From Sphingobium sp. EM0848 (GTDB taxonomy: Bacteria > Pseudomonadota > Alphaproteobacteria > Sphingomonadales > Sphingomonadaceae): a stretch of 64,000 bases of DNA. The translations under genes were made by a program, and so were the position numbers. The stretch covers positions 1,426,001 through 1,490,000 of the forward strand of contig NZ_JABXWB010000001.1 in NCBI RefSeq assembly GCF_013375555.1, given 5' to 3'. Numbering within the stretch: the stretch's first letter is position 1; each line of letters begins with the position of its first letter. The notes beneath the pieces are model-generated. The model was not told the DNA's origin, did no database searches, and was given only the letters and a program-made list of their open reading frames with translations. This document shows positions 28,298 to 37,238 of this stretch, one piece after another.

Positions 28298-29470
28298 ATG
28301 GCGCGCTTCCGCCAGACAGAGAAACGCACCACCCACTATGGAGAGCAACTGTTGGCGCGCAAGTTCCTCTATGTCGTTGCCGGCCTGATCGTGCTGGTGA
28401 TCGGGGCATCGCTGGTCTATCGGGTCTGGGGCATGCAGTTGATCCGGGCGGTGATGGTGCCGCGGGAAGCCTTTGCGCAAATCCCCCCGCTCCCCGCCAA
28501 TGCCTATGACGATCCCAAATTGTGGATCGCGCGCCCCGACATCAGGAACGACAATCCCGCCCTCTGGACGCCTGAAGGCGTGAAGGACGCCCCCTCCGCG
28601 CAAAAGGCGACCGTCTTCTTCATTCACCCGACCTCCTACATCACGACGCTGGGCGACGCGCACTGGAACATGCGGCTGGACGATCAGGAGTCGCTCGCCA
28701 CCGCCCGCCGCTTCGTGAAAAATCAGGCGAGCGCCTTCAACGCGGTCGGCGCGGTCTGGGCGCCCCGCTACCGTCAGGCCAATTACGGCGCCTTCCTGAC
28801 GGACAAACCCGCCGGCGATCAGGCACTGGCCCTTGCCTATCGCGACGTCGTCCAGGCCTTCGCCGCTTTTCTCAAGGCCAATCCGGACGGCCCACTCATC
28901 CTTGCGGCCCACAGCCAGGGGTCGCGCCACCTGCTCCAGTTGCTCAAGGAACAGGTCGCGGACAAGCCCGTGGCCAACCGGATCGCTGCCGTCTACGCCG
29001 TGGGCTGGCCGGTTTCGGTTGAAGCGGACCTCCCCGCCCTTGGCCTTCCCGCCTGCGCGCGGCGCAACCAGTCGCACTGCATCGTCAGTTGGCAAAGCTA
29101 TGCCGAACCGGCCGATCCCTCCGCCGTGATCGAAAGCTTCGAACGCAAGTCCAGCTTCACCGGCAAGCCCCACAAGGGCACGCACATGCTCTGCACCAAC
29201 CCGATCACCGGCGCCTTCAACGGAGCCGCACCGGCCAGCGCCAATCGCGGCACGCTGGACGCCCGCGATGCCGAGAAGCCGACGCGTCTGGTTCCCGGCA
29301 TCGTGCCCGCGCGCTGCGACACCAGCGGCGTGCTGATGATCGGGGAGCCGGTGGACATGGGGCCCTTCACCTTGCCGGGCAATAATTATCACGTCTATGA
29401 CTATGCGCTGTTCTGGGCCGATGTGCGCGAAGACGCAAAGCAACGGCTCGCCGCCTTTTTGAAGAAGTAG
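28298..29470 (+). CDS. DUF3089 alpha/beta-hydrolase-like membrane-anchored protein
   Basis: A protein of up to 390 residues with one N-terminal membrane helix (about 24-42, [21 protein letters not shown]) followed by a DUF3089 domain. FFIHPTSYI and the nucleophile-elbow motif AHSQG (near residue 206) support an alpha/beta hydrolase fold. No ribosome binding site precedes ATG 28298; an in-frame TTG near 28355 lies after GGAGAG and could be the true start, keeping the membrane helix. The substrate is unknown. ruvX begins two bases after its stop. Confidence 0.8.
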   Translation: MARFRQTEKRTTHYGEQLLARKFLYVVAGLIVLVIGASLVYRVWGMQLIRAVMVPREAFAQIPPLPANAYDDPKLWIARPDIRNDNPALWTPEGVKDAPSAQKATVFFIHPTSYITTLGDAHWNMRLDDQESLATARRFVKNQASAFNAVGAVWAPRYRQANYGAFLTDKPAGDQALALAYRDVVQAFAAFLKANPDGPLILAAHSQGSRHLLQLLKEQVADKPVANRIAAVYAVGWPVSVEADLPALGLPACARRNQSHCIVSWQSYAEPADPSAVIESFERKSSFTGKPHKGTHMLCTNPITGAFNGAAPASANRGTLDARDAEKPTRLVPGIVPARCDTSGVLMIGEPVDMGPFTLPGNNYHVYDYALFWADVREDAKQRLAAFLKK

Positions 29471-29472
29471 AC

Positions 29473-29943
29473 ATGTCCATTCTCACCGCCGACCGCGCGG
29501 TTTTTCGCGAAGCTCTGCCCCATGGCGGCCGCCTGATCGGGCTGGACGTCGGCACCAAGACCATCGGCCTTGCGCTCTGCGATGCGGGCTGGTCCATCGC
29601 GAGCCCGGCCCATACTGTCAGCCGGGGCAAGTTCAGCAAGGACAAGATCGCGCTGGCCGCCTTCATGGAACAACAGCAGGTGAAGGGCGTGGTGATCGGC
29701 CTCCCCCTTAACCTCGACGGCAGCGAATCCCCTCGCAGCCAGGCCAGCCGCGCCTTTGGCCGCAATATTGCCGATCTGGGCTTGCCGATCCTGCTCTGGG
29801 ATGAGCGTTGGTCGACGCAGGCGGTGACGCGGACATTGCTGGAGGCTGACGCCAGCAGGGCGAGGCGGGACGAGTTGGTGGACAAACTCGCGGCAAGCTA
29901 CATTTTGCAGGGCGCAATCGACGGACTGATGGCGGGTTTTTAA
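29473..29943 (+). CDS. ruvX: Putative Holliday junction resolvase / pre-16S rRNA nuclease (YqgF family)
   Basis: A 156-residue RNase H-fold nuclease. The first acidic residue lies in [14 protein letters not shown] (Asp25); [12 protein letters not shown] and [10 protein letters not shown] hold the other conserved positions; the C-terminal [14 protein letters not shown] is typical. In Escherichia coli the homologue matures the 5' end of 16S rRNA. It is two bases after the DUF3089 gene, so co-transcription is likely, and convergent with the MerR gene (7-base gap). Confidence 0.93.
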   Translation: MSILTADRAVFREALPHGGRLIGLDVGTKTIGLALCDAGWSIASPAHTVSRGKFSKDKIALAAFMEQQQVKGVVIGLPLNLDGSESPRSQASRAFGRNIADLGLPILLWDERWSTQAVTRTLLEADASRARRDELVDKLAASYILQGAIDGLMAGF

Positions 29944-29950
29944 GAAAACC

Positions 29951-30352
29951 TCACCCCTCAAATGCCGAGATGATCGGGCAAGGCCCCTCTTCTGACGCAT
30001 GGCAGGCGCTCGCCAACCGCCGCAAACTGTCGCGCGCCGCCTGCAATTCCGCGATCCTGAGGTCCAGCGCCGCGAGCCGCTCCGCCGCCAGTTCACGCGC
30101 CCGTGTCCGGTCCTGTCCGGCGTCCAGCCGCAGCAATTCGCCGATCTGCTCCAGGGTAAAGCCAGCCGCCTGCGCTGATCGGATAAATTTCAACCGCCGC
30201 ACATCCGCTTCATCATAGCGCCGCACGCGCCCGGAAACGCCACCGCCCTGCGGCCGATCCGGCGTATCGAGCAAGCCCCGCCGCTGATAAAAGCGCACTG
30301 TCTCGACACCCACGCTGCCCGCGCGCGCCAGACCGGAAATCGTCATCGCCAT
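29951..30352 (-). CDS. MerR-type transcriptional regulator with two of three mercury-site cysteines
   Basis: A 133-residue MerR regulator: winged helix (ISGLARAGSVGVETVRFYQ, 5-23), dimer helix, and an effector loop ACHASEEGPCPII with Cys117 and Cys125. These match the Cys117 and Cys126 ligands of mercury MerR, and the flanking LLRLDAG and CPIISAFEG also resemble MerR. The third ligand, Cys82, is absent: that position reads GQDRTRARE. The effector is therefore uncertain. It faces the Grx-MauE gene across a mer-like operator directly abutting its start codon. Confidence 0.9.
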   Translation of the reverse strand: MAMTISGLARAGSVGVETVRFYQRRGLLDTPDRPQGGGVSGRVRRYDEADVRRLKFIRSAQAAGFTLEQIGELLRLDAGQDRTRARELAAERLAALDLRIAELQAARDSLRRLASACHASEEGPCPIISAFEG

Positions 30353-30354
30353 AC

Positions 30355-30386
30355 TTGACCCCGTACCATGGTACGGAAGCTATATG
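30355..30386 (+). promoter_or_regulatory. mer-type operator/promoter for the Grx-MauE gene
   Basis: TTGACC (-35, 30355-30360) is followed by the perfect palindrome CCGTACCATGGTACGG (30361-30376) and then AAGCTATATG. Taking CTATAT (30380-30385) as -10 gives a 19-base spacer; TATATG gives 20. The over-long spacer filled by a palindrome is the hallmark of MerR-activated promoters. The arms CCGTAC/GTACGG and the following GGAAG match the known Tn21/Tn501 mer operator. Confidence 0.85.
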
Positions 30387-30422
30387 GTCGGCATCGGAGT
30401 ATATTCCAAGGGAAGCAATGCC

Positions 30423-31187
30423 ATGACGACCTCAGCAACCACCGCCACGGCCGGTAAAAGCGCCACCCTCTATCGCATGGTGATGCCGGGCCATGTCTGC
30501 CCCTATGGCCTGAAAGCGCGCTGGCTGCTCAAGCATAAGGGCTATGAGGTTGAGGATCGCTGGCTGACCAGCCGTGCGGAAACGGACAGCTTCAAGGCCG
30601 CGTACGATGTCAGGACGACGCCTCAGATCTTCATCGACGGCCAGCGCATCGGTGGTCACGACGACTTGCGCCGCTTCCTGGGCCTGAAAATCGCCGATCC
30701 CGGCGCGACCAGCTATACGCCCGTTCTTGCCGTGTTCGCGGTCGGCGCGCTGCTGGCGCTGGCGACAAGCTGGCTGACCGCCATGCCGCTGATCGGCATC
30801 GGCACGGTGGAACGCTTCATCGCCATTACCATGATGCTGCTGGCCATGCTGAAATTGCAGGATGTGGAGCGCTTTGCGACCATGTTCCTGAACTACGATC
30901 TGCTCGCCCGTCGCTATGTGCCCTATGGGCGCGTCTATCCTTTCCTGGAACTGGGCGCGGGTCTGCTGATGCTGACGGGCGCGCTCAACTGGCTGTCCAT
31001 CCCGGTCGCGCTGTTCATCGGCGGCATCGGCGCGGTGTCGGTGTTCAAGGCGGTCTATATCGAGAAGCGCGAATTGAAATGCGCCTGCGTCGGCGGCGGC
31101 AGCAATGTCCCGCTGGGCTTTGTCTCGCTTACCGAGAATGTGATGATGGTGGCGATGGCGCTTTGGATGATGGTGGGCATCCACTGA
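30423..31187 (+). CDS. Glutaredoxin domain fused to a MauE/DoxX-type redox membrane protein
   Basis: A 254-residue fusion. An N-terminal glutaredoxin domain (about 12-85) has active site CPYG (Cys26) and the cis-Pro region TTPQIFIDGQRIGGHDDL. It is followed by a four-helix MauE-like membrane domain (about 98-254) with a CAC pair in ELKCACVGGGSNVPLGFVS. Start: ATG 30423 with AAGGGA upstream; an earlier in-frame ATG at 30384 lies inside the -10 box and cannot be on the transcript. Controlled by the divergent MerR. It probably moves electrons or thiols across the inner membrane; the metal link is inference. Confidence 0.88.
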   Translation: MTTSATTATAGKSATLYRMVMPGHVCPYGLKARWLLKHKGYEVEDRWLTSRAETDSFKAAYDVRTTPQIFIDGQRIGGHDDLRRFLGLKIADPGATSYTPVLAVFAVGALLALATSWLTAMPLIGIGTVERFIAITMMLLAMLKLQDVERFATMFLNYDLLARRYVPYGRVYPFLELGAGLLMLTGALNWLSIPVALFIGGIGAVSVFKAVYIEKRELKCACVGGGSNVPLGFVSLTENVMMVAMALWMMVGIH

Positions 31188-31200
31188 ACTGCAGTTGACG

Positions 31201-31225
31201 GGCGTGGCGCATCGAACGCCACGCC
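31201..31225. terminator. Hairpin between convergent genes
   Basis: GGCGTGGCG (31201-31209), a seven-base loop, CGCCACGCC (31217-31225): a perfect 9-bp stem between the Grx-MauE gene and the L,D-transpeptidase gene. It lacks a long U-run on either side and could act bidirectionally. Confidence 0.65.
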
Positions 31226-31228
31226 GCT

Positions 31229-32773
31229 TCACATGGCGTCCCGTCCATAAACATCGGGCAGGAACTGCACCGAATTATCGGACGCAGCCGCCGTCAGATA
31301 GGTCAGATACACCGGCACCGGCTGGGGCAGCGGCTCATGCTGCTCCGGCTTGTCATCATCGGCCTTGAGTGGTTTCCCGAAGAACCAGCGCCCCAACCGC
31401 TCCGCATCCTCCAGCCGCACGCAGCCATTGCTGAACTGCCGCGCCGGCTTCGCCAGCAGATCGCGCGACGGCGTGTCGTGCAGGTAGATGCCCAGATCAT
31501 TGGGGAACATGAACTTGACCTTCCCCATGGCATTATCCCCGCCGGGAAGTTGCCGCACGCGCAGTTCGGTGCGCCCGTCAGCCACCGCCTTCCAGTCGAT
31601 CGTCCCCGGATCAAGCCTCTGCGCATTGGCGCTCCAGTCGGACAGCGCCTCATAATGCTTCTTCGTGAAACTGTCGCCGGCCAGCATCTTGGGCGCCAGT
31701 TTCCGCTCGACGAGGTCATAGGGCACGTTCCAATAGGGGTTCAGCGTCGCATAGCGGATCATGCCCGCCATCATCGGCGTCTGGCTTTCCCTGGCGCCGA
31801 CGACGACCTTCATCATCCCGTCCTGTTCGCCCTTGCTGAAATACCAGAGCCGCGCGGAGGCCGCATCGACCACGACATGCCGCACATAAGGCCCCGGCAA
31901 CAGCCGTGTCCGCTCCAGATTGAGCGCGATTACCCGGTCATAATAATCGTCGCCCCGGTTGAGCGCTTCGATCGTAGCCGCGCCGGCGACGCCATCCGGC
32001 TTCAATCCATGATCGCCCTGAAAGGCCTTCACCCTCGCGACCAGCGCCTTGTCATAGGCTGTGCCACTGTCCAGCCCCAGCCGTCGCCGCAGGGGCGCTG
32101 CACCGGACTTCATGCCGGGCCGCAACTTCACATCGGTCGGCACCACGACCTGCGGCAGGTCGCTCCAGCGCTTGGCGAACGCTGCCCGCGCATTGCGCAG
32201 CTTCACATAAAAGGGGCTCATCCAGCCGATATTCTGCACATAGTCGACAAAGGATGGCGCCACAGCCGCGGCCCGCAAAATCTCCCTCGGTTCCTCGTCC
32301 TTCGGTTCCACCTCCGGGTCGAGATACCGCACCTTCACCCTGCGCGAAGGTTTGCGCATGTCGCTCACCAACGCTGCGAAGGCCTTGGAAAGGGCGAGGT
32401 CGGTTCGCGCCAACAGCTTGGAATCGCCGCTCGCGTCAGCCTCCTGCATCAGGCTTTTCAGCTGACGGGCATCATAGTCCCTGGGTTTCAGCCCATCCGC
32501 ATCCGCGCTTTCGATGAGGGCGATCAGCGCATTGCCTTGCGGCCCGACCCTGCCCTTCTCGATCCAGAGCGGCCAATAGCCGCGCGGGCCGTAGAAATCC
32601 CTGAGCTTCCCGCCGACAGCCGAACGGATTTCCGCCGCGACGCTGGTGCGCGCGGCATCCGAAACAGCGACTGGTTGTGCGATGACTTGTCCAGGCCATG
32701 CCGCGAGCATCAGCGCTGGAAGCAGGATCGTGCGAAAGAAGGGGGCGCGACCGTGACGCCGCGCCCGAACCAT
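31229..32773 (-). CDS. L,D-transpeptidase, YcbB (LdtD) type
   Basis: A 514-residue exported murein transpeptidase making 3-3 cross-links or attaching proteins. A signal segment (TILLPALMLAAWPGQVIAQ) is followed by an N-terminal scaffold and a PG_binding_1 domain (about 225-270, RVKAFQGDHGLKPDGVAG). The YkuD domain (about 290-460) has catalytic HDTP...SNGCVRL with Cys451. The long insertion within the catalytic domain matches the YcbB class. The lipoprotein gene ends eight bases upstream, so the two may be co-transcribed. Confidence 0.92.
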   Translation of the reverse strand: MVRARRHGRAPFFRTILLPALMLAAWPGQVIAQPVAVSDAARTSVAAEIRSAVGGKLRDFYGPRGYWPLWIEKGRVGPQGNALIALIESADADGLKPRDYDARQLKSLMQEADASGDSKLLARTDLALSKAFAALVSDMRKPSRRVKVRYLDPEVEPKDEEPREILRAAAVAPSFVDYVQNIGWMSPFYVKLRNARAAFAKRWSDLPQVVVPTDVKLRPGMKSGAAPLRRRLGLDSGTAYDKALVARVKAFQGDHGLKPDGVAGAATIEALNRGDDYYDRVIALNLERTRLLPGPYVRHVVVDAASARLWYFSKGEQDGMMKVVVGARESQTPMMAGMIRYATLNPYWNVPYDLVERKLAPKMLAGDSFTKKHYEALSDWSANAQRLDPGTIDWKAVADGRTELRVRQLPGGDNAMGKVKFMFPNDLGIYLHDTPSRDLLAKPARQFSNGCVRLEDAERLGRWFFGKPLKADDDKPEQHEPLPQPVPVYLTYLTAAASDNSVQFLPDVYGRDAM

Positions 32774-32781
32774 TGCCTGTG

Positions 32782-33042
32782 TCAGCCGCGTTCTCCACGA
32801 CGCGAGGGCGGCGGTGGCGGCGGCGGTGGCGGACAGGGCGGCCCCTGAATCTCATGATACATGCCGTCGGGCGAATAATAGCCATCGACAATGCCGTCGC
32901 CATTGCGGTCAGCCGCGACGGTGCCGGCAATCGCTCCCGGGCCGACCGGCGGCGCGGGCGCGACAGGTTCATTCCTCGTCGACGCGCAAGCGCTTAAACC
33001 AAGCGCCGCCCCGCCGAGAAGTGCCAATAAGCGGATTTTCAT
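32782..33042 (-). CDS. Small lipoprotein with one EF-hand-like loop
   Basis: An 86-residue protein with a lipobox LSAC (Cys19) after a short signal peptide. It has a short loop DRNGDGIVDG resembling a calcium-binding EF-hand/dockerin loop, and a proline tract (nine Pro) near the C-terminus. No named family. It lies eight bases upstream of the L,D-transpeptidase gene on the same strand, hinting at a role at the cell wall or outer membrane (inference). Confidence 0.7.
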   Translation of the reverse strand: MKIRLLALLGGAALGLSACASTRNEPVAPAPPVGPGAIAGTVAADRNGDGIVDGYYSPDGMYHEIQGPPCPPPPPPPPPSRRGERG

Positions 33043-33209
33043 ACCCTCTCCCTTGGCGCGACGAGGACCGTGCGCCGGCTAGATTGAACACTGCCGATTG
33101 CAGCGGAAGTGTAACAACCGAGCCACGGATATGATTCCATTACTGGCGCGCAATGACGACGAAACGTGCTTAACCAGCGCCTAACCGTTACGCGACCCAA
33201 GCATCAACT

Positions 33210-34088
33210 TCAGGCTTCAACCCACTCGGCAGAGGGAATGCCCTGCGCGTAAAGCAGGACCGAAAGATCGCCATGCACGATTTCCGCCGCCGCAGCTTCC
33301 CGCGTCTTGGGCTTGGCATGATAGGCAACGCCCAGCCCGGCCCCCTGGATCATCGGAATATCGTTCGCGCCATCGCCTACCGCCAGCGTCAGCGCACGGT
33401 CGATACCACCCTCGATCGCGCCTTCCAGTTCAGCGCGCTTGCGTGCCGCATCCACGATCGGCATCGTCACCGTCCCCAGCAGAGCGCCGTCCGCGATCTC
33501 CAGCACATTGGCGACGGCGGCATCGAAGCCGATTTCCTGCGCCACCGGCCCTGTGAAACGCGTGAACCCGCCCGATACCAGTAGTGTCTTCGCGCCGCGC
33601 GCCTTCATCGTGCGGACCAGCGCCCTGGCGCCGCCCATGATGACGACCCGCTCTTCCCGGCACTGGTCGATGGCCGCATCCGCCAGCCCCTTGAGCAGCG
33701 CGACCCGCTCGTGCAACGCGCCCGCGAAATCCAGTTCGCCGCGCATCGCCCGTTCCGTGATCTCGGCGATCTGCGGCTTGATTCCGGCATAGTCCGCCAG
33801 TTCGTCGATGCACTCGACGGTGATCATGGTGGAGTCCATATCCGCGATCAGCAGCTTCTTTTCGCGTCCCTCGGCCAGTTGCACGATCACGTCGACCTTG
33901 TCGCCGATGCCGGTCAGCACCGCCCGCGCCGCCACGGGATCGGACCCGAAGAAAATATCCGCCGCCTTGCCCTCGTCCAGCCACACGCTATCCACCGGCG
34001 CGCAGCCTGCGGTCGCCAGCCGACCCGCCGCCTCCGCAATATCTTCCTGACTCAAGGCCGCACTTGCCACTAAGGTCGCGACGAACAT
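33210..34088 (-). CDS. serB: Phosphoserine phosphatase
   Basis: A HAD phosphatase making L-serine from phosphoserine. The nucleophile motif is IADMDSTM (Asp83, Asp85); motif II lies in [12 protein letters not shown]; motif IV in [16 protein letters not shown]. An N-terminal ACT-like part covers about 1-70. Start: ATG 34088 has AGGAGT upstream and gives 292 residues; a longer frame to 34214 would run inside miaA and was rejected. The start codon overlaps that of divergent miaA by two bases. Confidence 0.95.
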   Translation of the reverse strand: MFVATLVASAALSQEDIAEAAGRLATAGCAPVDSVWLDEGKAADIFFGSDPVAARAVLTGIGDKVDVIVQLAEGREKKLLIADMDSTMITVECIDELADYAGIKPQIAEITERAMRGELDFAGALHERVALLKGLADAAIDQCREERVVIMGGARALVRTMKARGAKTLLVSGGFTRFTGPVAQEIGFDAAVANVLEIADGALLGTVTMPIVDAARKRAELEGAIEGGIDRALTLAVGDGANDIPMIQGAGLGVAYHAKPKTREAAAAEIVHGDLSVLLYAQGIPSAEWVEA

Positions 34089-35031
34089 GAACACTCCTGA
34101 AACAGATAAGGGCGAATCCCGCCCGCGCGTCGCGCTTATTGCCGGGCCTACCGCCAGCGGCAAGAGCGCGCTTGCGGTTCGCCTCGCCCATGCGACCGAC
34201 GGCATCGTCATCAACGCCGATGCGAGCCAGGTCTATGCCGACCTCCAGATCCTCTCCGCCCGCCCGAACAAGGAGGAAATGGCCAGCGCCCCGCATCGCC
34301 TCTTCGGCCATATAGACGGCGCGGAAGCCTGCACCGCCGCCCGCTGGGCCGCCGAGGCCCGCGCGGAAGTGGATCGGGCGCATTTGGAGGGCCGCCTCCC
34401 CATACTCGTCGGCGGCACGGGCCTTTATCTGCGCACCTTGCTCGACGGCATTGCGCCAGTCCCGGACATTGACCCTGCCATTCGCGCCGCCATCCGCGCC
34501 ATGCCGGTGACGGACGCCCATGCCGCCCTCTCACGGGAAGACCCGGACGCCGCCACACGCCTCGCCCCCGCCGACACCACCCGCGTCGCCCGCGCGCTGG
34601 AAGTGGTCCGCTCGACGGGCAAGCCCCTGCGCGAATGGCAGCAGCACAAGCAAGGCGACATAGGCAATCGCATCTCTCTCTCGCCGCTCATCCTGCTGCC
34701 TCCGCGCGACTGGCTGATCGCCCGCTGCGACCTTCGTTTCGAACAGATGATCGACAGCGGGGCCGTATCGGAAGTCGAAGCCCTGCTGGCCCGGAACCTC
34801 TCCCCCGACCTGCCCGTCATGCGCGCCATCGGCGTGCCGGAAATCGCCGCATGGCTGTCGGGTGAGATCGACCGCGACACCATGCTCGAACGCGGCCGCA
34901 TCGCCACCCGGCAATATGCCAAGCGCCAATATACCTGGTTTTCGCGCCAACCCCCGGCGCACTGGCCGCGCGAAACACGACAGATTGATGATAAAATTGC
35001 AGCCGATTTAGAAATTAAATTACAACAATAG
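34087..35031 (+). CDS. miaA: tRNA dimethylallyltransferase
   Basis: A 314-residue enzyme that prenylates A37 of tRNAs reading UNN codons. P-loop GPTASGKSA (20-28); [19 protein letters not shown] and the conserved [12 protein letters not shown] near the C-terminus are visible. AAGG lies about 10 bases upstream, within serB. Its ATG shares two bases with the serB ATG on the other strand. ilvB follows on the same strand about 100 bases later. Confidence 0.95.
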   Translation: MNTPETDKGESRPRVALIAGPTASGKSALAVRLAHATDGIVINADASQVYADLQILSARPNKEEMASAPHRLFGHIDGAEACTAARWAAEARAEVDRAHLEGRLPILVGGTGLYLRTLLDGIAPVPDIDPAIRAAIRAMPVTDAHAALSREDPDAATRLAPADTTRVARALEVVRSTGKPLREWQQHKQGDIGNRISLSPLILLPPRDWLIARCDLRFEQMIDSGAVSEVEALLARNLSPDLPVMRAIGVPEIAAWLSGEIDRDTMLERGRIATRQYAKRQYTWFSRQPPAHWPRETRQIDDKIAADLEIKLQQ

Positions 35032-35033
35032 TT

Positions 35034-35062
35034 CTTGACTTGCCATTTTATGTCCAATAGAC
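35034..35062 (+). promoter_or_regulatory. Possible ilvB promoter
   Basis: TTGACT starts three bases after the miaA stop (35036-35041), followed about 17 bases on by TAGACG. The -10 match is weak. It would give a leader of about 65 bases before the GTG start of ilvB. Confidence 0.3.
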
Positions 35063-35133
35063 GCAGCCGCCTTGCCATCACGCCATCTCTGGCGCAAATG
35101 GCCTTGCCTTGCATCAAGCGGAAGGATTTTATC

Positions 35134-36882
35134 GTGGCCGAAAAGAGCGGCGCGGACATATTGGTTGAGTGCCTGATCGACCTGGGGGTCGAGGTCGTGT
35201 TCGGTTATCCGGGCGGCGCGGTGCTGCCCATTTATGACGCACTCTTCAATCATCCGAAGATCCGCCACGTGCTCGTCCGCCATGAACAGGGCGCGACCCA
35301 TATGGCGGAAGGTTATGCCCGTTCGACCGGCAAGCCCGGCGTGGTACTCGTCACCTCCGGCCCCGGCGCGACCAATGCCGTCACCGGCATCACCGACGCG
35401 CTGATGGATTCGATCCCGATGGTCGTCATCACCGGGCAGGTTCCGACGCAACTGATCGGCACGGACGCTTTTCAGGAAGCGGACACGATCGGCATCACGC
35501 GCCACTGCTCGAAGCATAACTATCTGGTGAAGTCGCCCGCCAGGCTGGCCGGCGTCATCCATGAGGCGTTCCATATCGCCACTACGGGCCGTCCAGGTCC
35601 GGTCGTTGTCGACATTCCCAAAAATGTCCAGATCGCGACCGCGCCCTATGAAAAGCCTTCGGCGTTCGAACATGCCAGCTACCGCCCGCAGACCAGGGCG
35701 GACGCCGGCGCCATCGCCAGCGCGGTCGAGATGCTTGCCGCTGCCCAACGTCCGGTTTTCTACACTGGCGGCGGCGTCATCAACTCCGGCCCCGAAGCAA
35801 CCGCCCGGCTGCGCGAGATCGCCGCGCTGACCGGCGCGCCCGTCACCTCGACGCTGATGGGCCTCGGCGCTTTTCCGGCTTCGTCGGACCAGTGGCTCGG
35901 CATGCTGGGCATGCACGGCACCTATGAAGCCAATTGGGCGATGAACAAGGCGGACCTGATCGTCTGCGTCGGCGCCCGCTTCGATGATCGCGTGACCGGC
36001 CGTCTGGACGCCTTTGCGCCCTTTGCGCAGAAAATCCACATCGACATCGACCGCAGCTCGATCAACAAGACGGTCGAGGTCGATCTGCCCATCGTCGCGG
36101 ACGTCGCCAGCGCGCTCGGCGACATGATCGCGCTCTGGAAGGATCGCGGTCACAAGGCGGCCGACCTCACCGAATGGTGGGCGCGTATCGACGGCTGGCG
36201 CGCGCGCAACAGCCTCGCCTATCCCGACAGCCGGGAGGAGATCATGCCGCAGGAGGCGATCGCACAGCTCTACAAGGCGTCGCGGTCGGCCAAGGATGTC
36301 ATCATCACCACTGAAGTCGGCCAGCATCAGATGTGGGCGGCCCAGCATTTCGGCTTCGATGAACCGAACAAGTGGCTGACCTCCGGCGGCCTCGGCACCA
36401 TGGGCTATGGCTTCCCCGCCGCCATTGGCGCGCAGGTCGGCAATCCCGACAGCCTGGTCGTCTGCGTCGCGGGCGATGCCTCGATCCAGATGAACATTCA
36501 GGAAATGGGCACGGCCAGCCAATATCGCCTGCCGGTCAAAATCTTCATCCTGAACAATGAATATATGGGCATGGTCCGCCAGTGGCAGGAACTGACCTAT
36601 GAAAGCCGCTATTCCAACAGCTATTCGGACAGCCTGCCCGATTTCGTGAAGCTGGCGGAAGCCTATGGCTGGACCGGCATCCGCATCGAGGGGCCGCAGG
36701 AACTGGAGGCGGGCATCCGCCAGATGATCGACACGCCCGGCCCGGTGATCGTGGACTGCCGCGTGGCGAAGCTTTCCAACTGCTTCCCGATGATCCCGTC
36801 GGGCGCGGCGCATACCGACATGCTGCTCGACCCCAGCCAGGTCGAGGGGATCATGTCGGATGAGGCGAAGGCTTTGGTGTGA
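35134..36882 (+). CDS. ilvB: Acetolactate synthase large subunit
   Basis: A 582-residue TPP enzyme joining two pyruvates, or pyruvate and 2-ketobutyrate, in branched-chain amino-acid synthesis. N-terminal FGYPGGAVLPIYDAL, catalytic Glu in RHEQGATHMAEGYAR (Glu51), and the TPP/Mg motif GDASIQMN are visible. Start: GTG 35134 has GAAGGA seven bases upstream; upstream in-frame ATGs (35050, 35098) lack ribosome binding sites. First ilv gene, followed by an unknown gene and then ilvN. Confidence 0.95.
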   Translation: MAEKSGADILVECLIDLGVEVVFGYPGGAVLPIYDALFNHPKIRHVLVRHEQGATHMAEGYARSTGKPGVVLVTSGPGATNAVTGITDALMDSIPMVVITGQVPTQLIGTDAFQEADTIGITRHCSKHNYLVKSPARLAGVIHEAFHIATTGRPGPVVVDIPKNVQIATAPYEKPSAFEHASYRPQTRADAGAIASAVEMLAAAQRPVFYTGGGVINSGPEATARLREIAALTGAPVTSTLMGLGAFPASSDQWLGMLGMHGTYEANWAMNKADLIVCVGARFDDRVTGRLDAFAPFAQKIHIDIDRSSINKTVEVDLPIVADVASALGDMIALWKDRGHKAADLTEWWARIDGWRARNSLAYPDSREEIMPQEAIAQLYKASRSAKDVIITTEVGQHQMWAAQHFGFDEPNKWLTSGGLGTMGYGFPAAIGAQVGNPDSLVVCVAGDASIQMNIQEMGTASQYRLPVKIFILNNEYMGMVRQWQELTYESRYSNSYSDSLPDFVKLAEAYGWTGIRIEGPQELEAGIRQMIDTPGPVIVDCRVAKLSNCFPMIPSGAAHTDMLLDPSQVEGIMSDEAKALV

Positions 36883-36893
36883 GGATTGGGGGT

Positions 36894-37238
36894 GTGACCG
36901 CTCATCTGAAGCTCCGCATCCATGTGAGCGAACCCTTTGATTTCGAGCGGCTCGCCGGCACGTCCGACCTGACGGGTTGGACGGTGGACCATGCCGATCC
37001 CGAAAATGAGGATTGGGAAGTGCATCTGGATGAGGGCTTCGATTTCAACGAGCGCCATATCGGCCGCCTGCTCGTCAGCCCGCGCTATGTGGGCGAGCAT
37101 CTGGCCCGGATGTTCGACGCCATAACGGGTCTGCCGGTACGCCTCGCCCACAGGGATGACGGCAGCTGGCACTACGCCTTCACGGGCATGATTGCAGAGC
37201 GCCATGAGCGCGAAGAACCGGATAACGGAACGATCTGA
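36894..37238 (+). CDS. Unknown protein encoded between ilvB and ilvN
   Basis: A 114-residue acidic soluble protein, with no signal peptide or membrane helix. Readable stretches: KLRIHVSEPFDFERLAG, DWEVHLDEGFDFNERHIG and RLLVSPRYVGEHLARMF; a repeat of the FDF motif is visible. I do not recognise the family. Start: GTG 36894 with GAGG about eight bases upstream; a GTG at 36879 overlapping the ilvB stop is an alternative. Its TGA overlaps the ilvN ATG by one base, so it is translated in the ilv operon. Confidence 0.75.
   Translation: MTAHLKLRIHVSEPFDFERLAGTSDLTGWTVDHADPENEDWEVHLDEGFDFNERHIGRLLVSPRYVGEHLARMFDAITGLPVRLAHRDDGSWHYAFTGMIAERHEREEPDNGTI

Noticed and set aside
28249..28509. An 86-codon plus-strand frame between gatC and the DUF3089 gene
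   Set aside because: It overlaps the DUF3089 coding region out of frame and shows no domain or ribosome binding site.
30384..30422. An upstream ATG that would add 13 residues to the Grx-MauE protein
   Set aside because: It lies in the -10 box of the MerR-type promoter and would not be on the mRNA; ATG 30423 has a good ribosome binding site.
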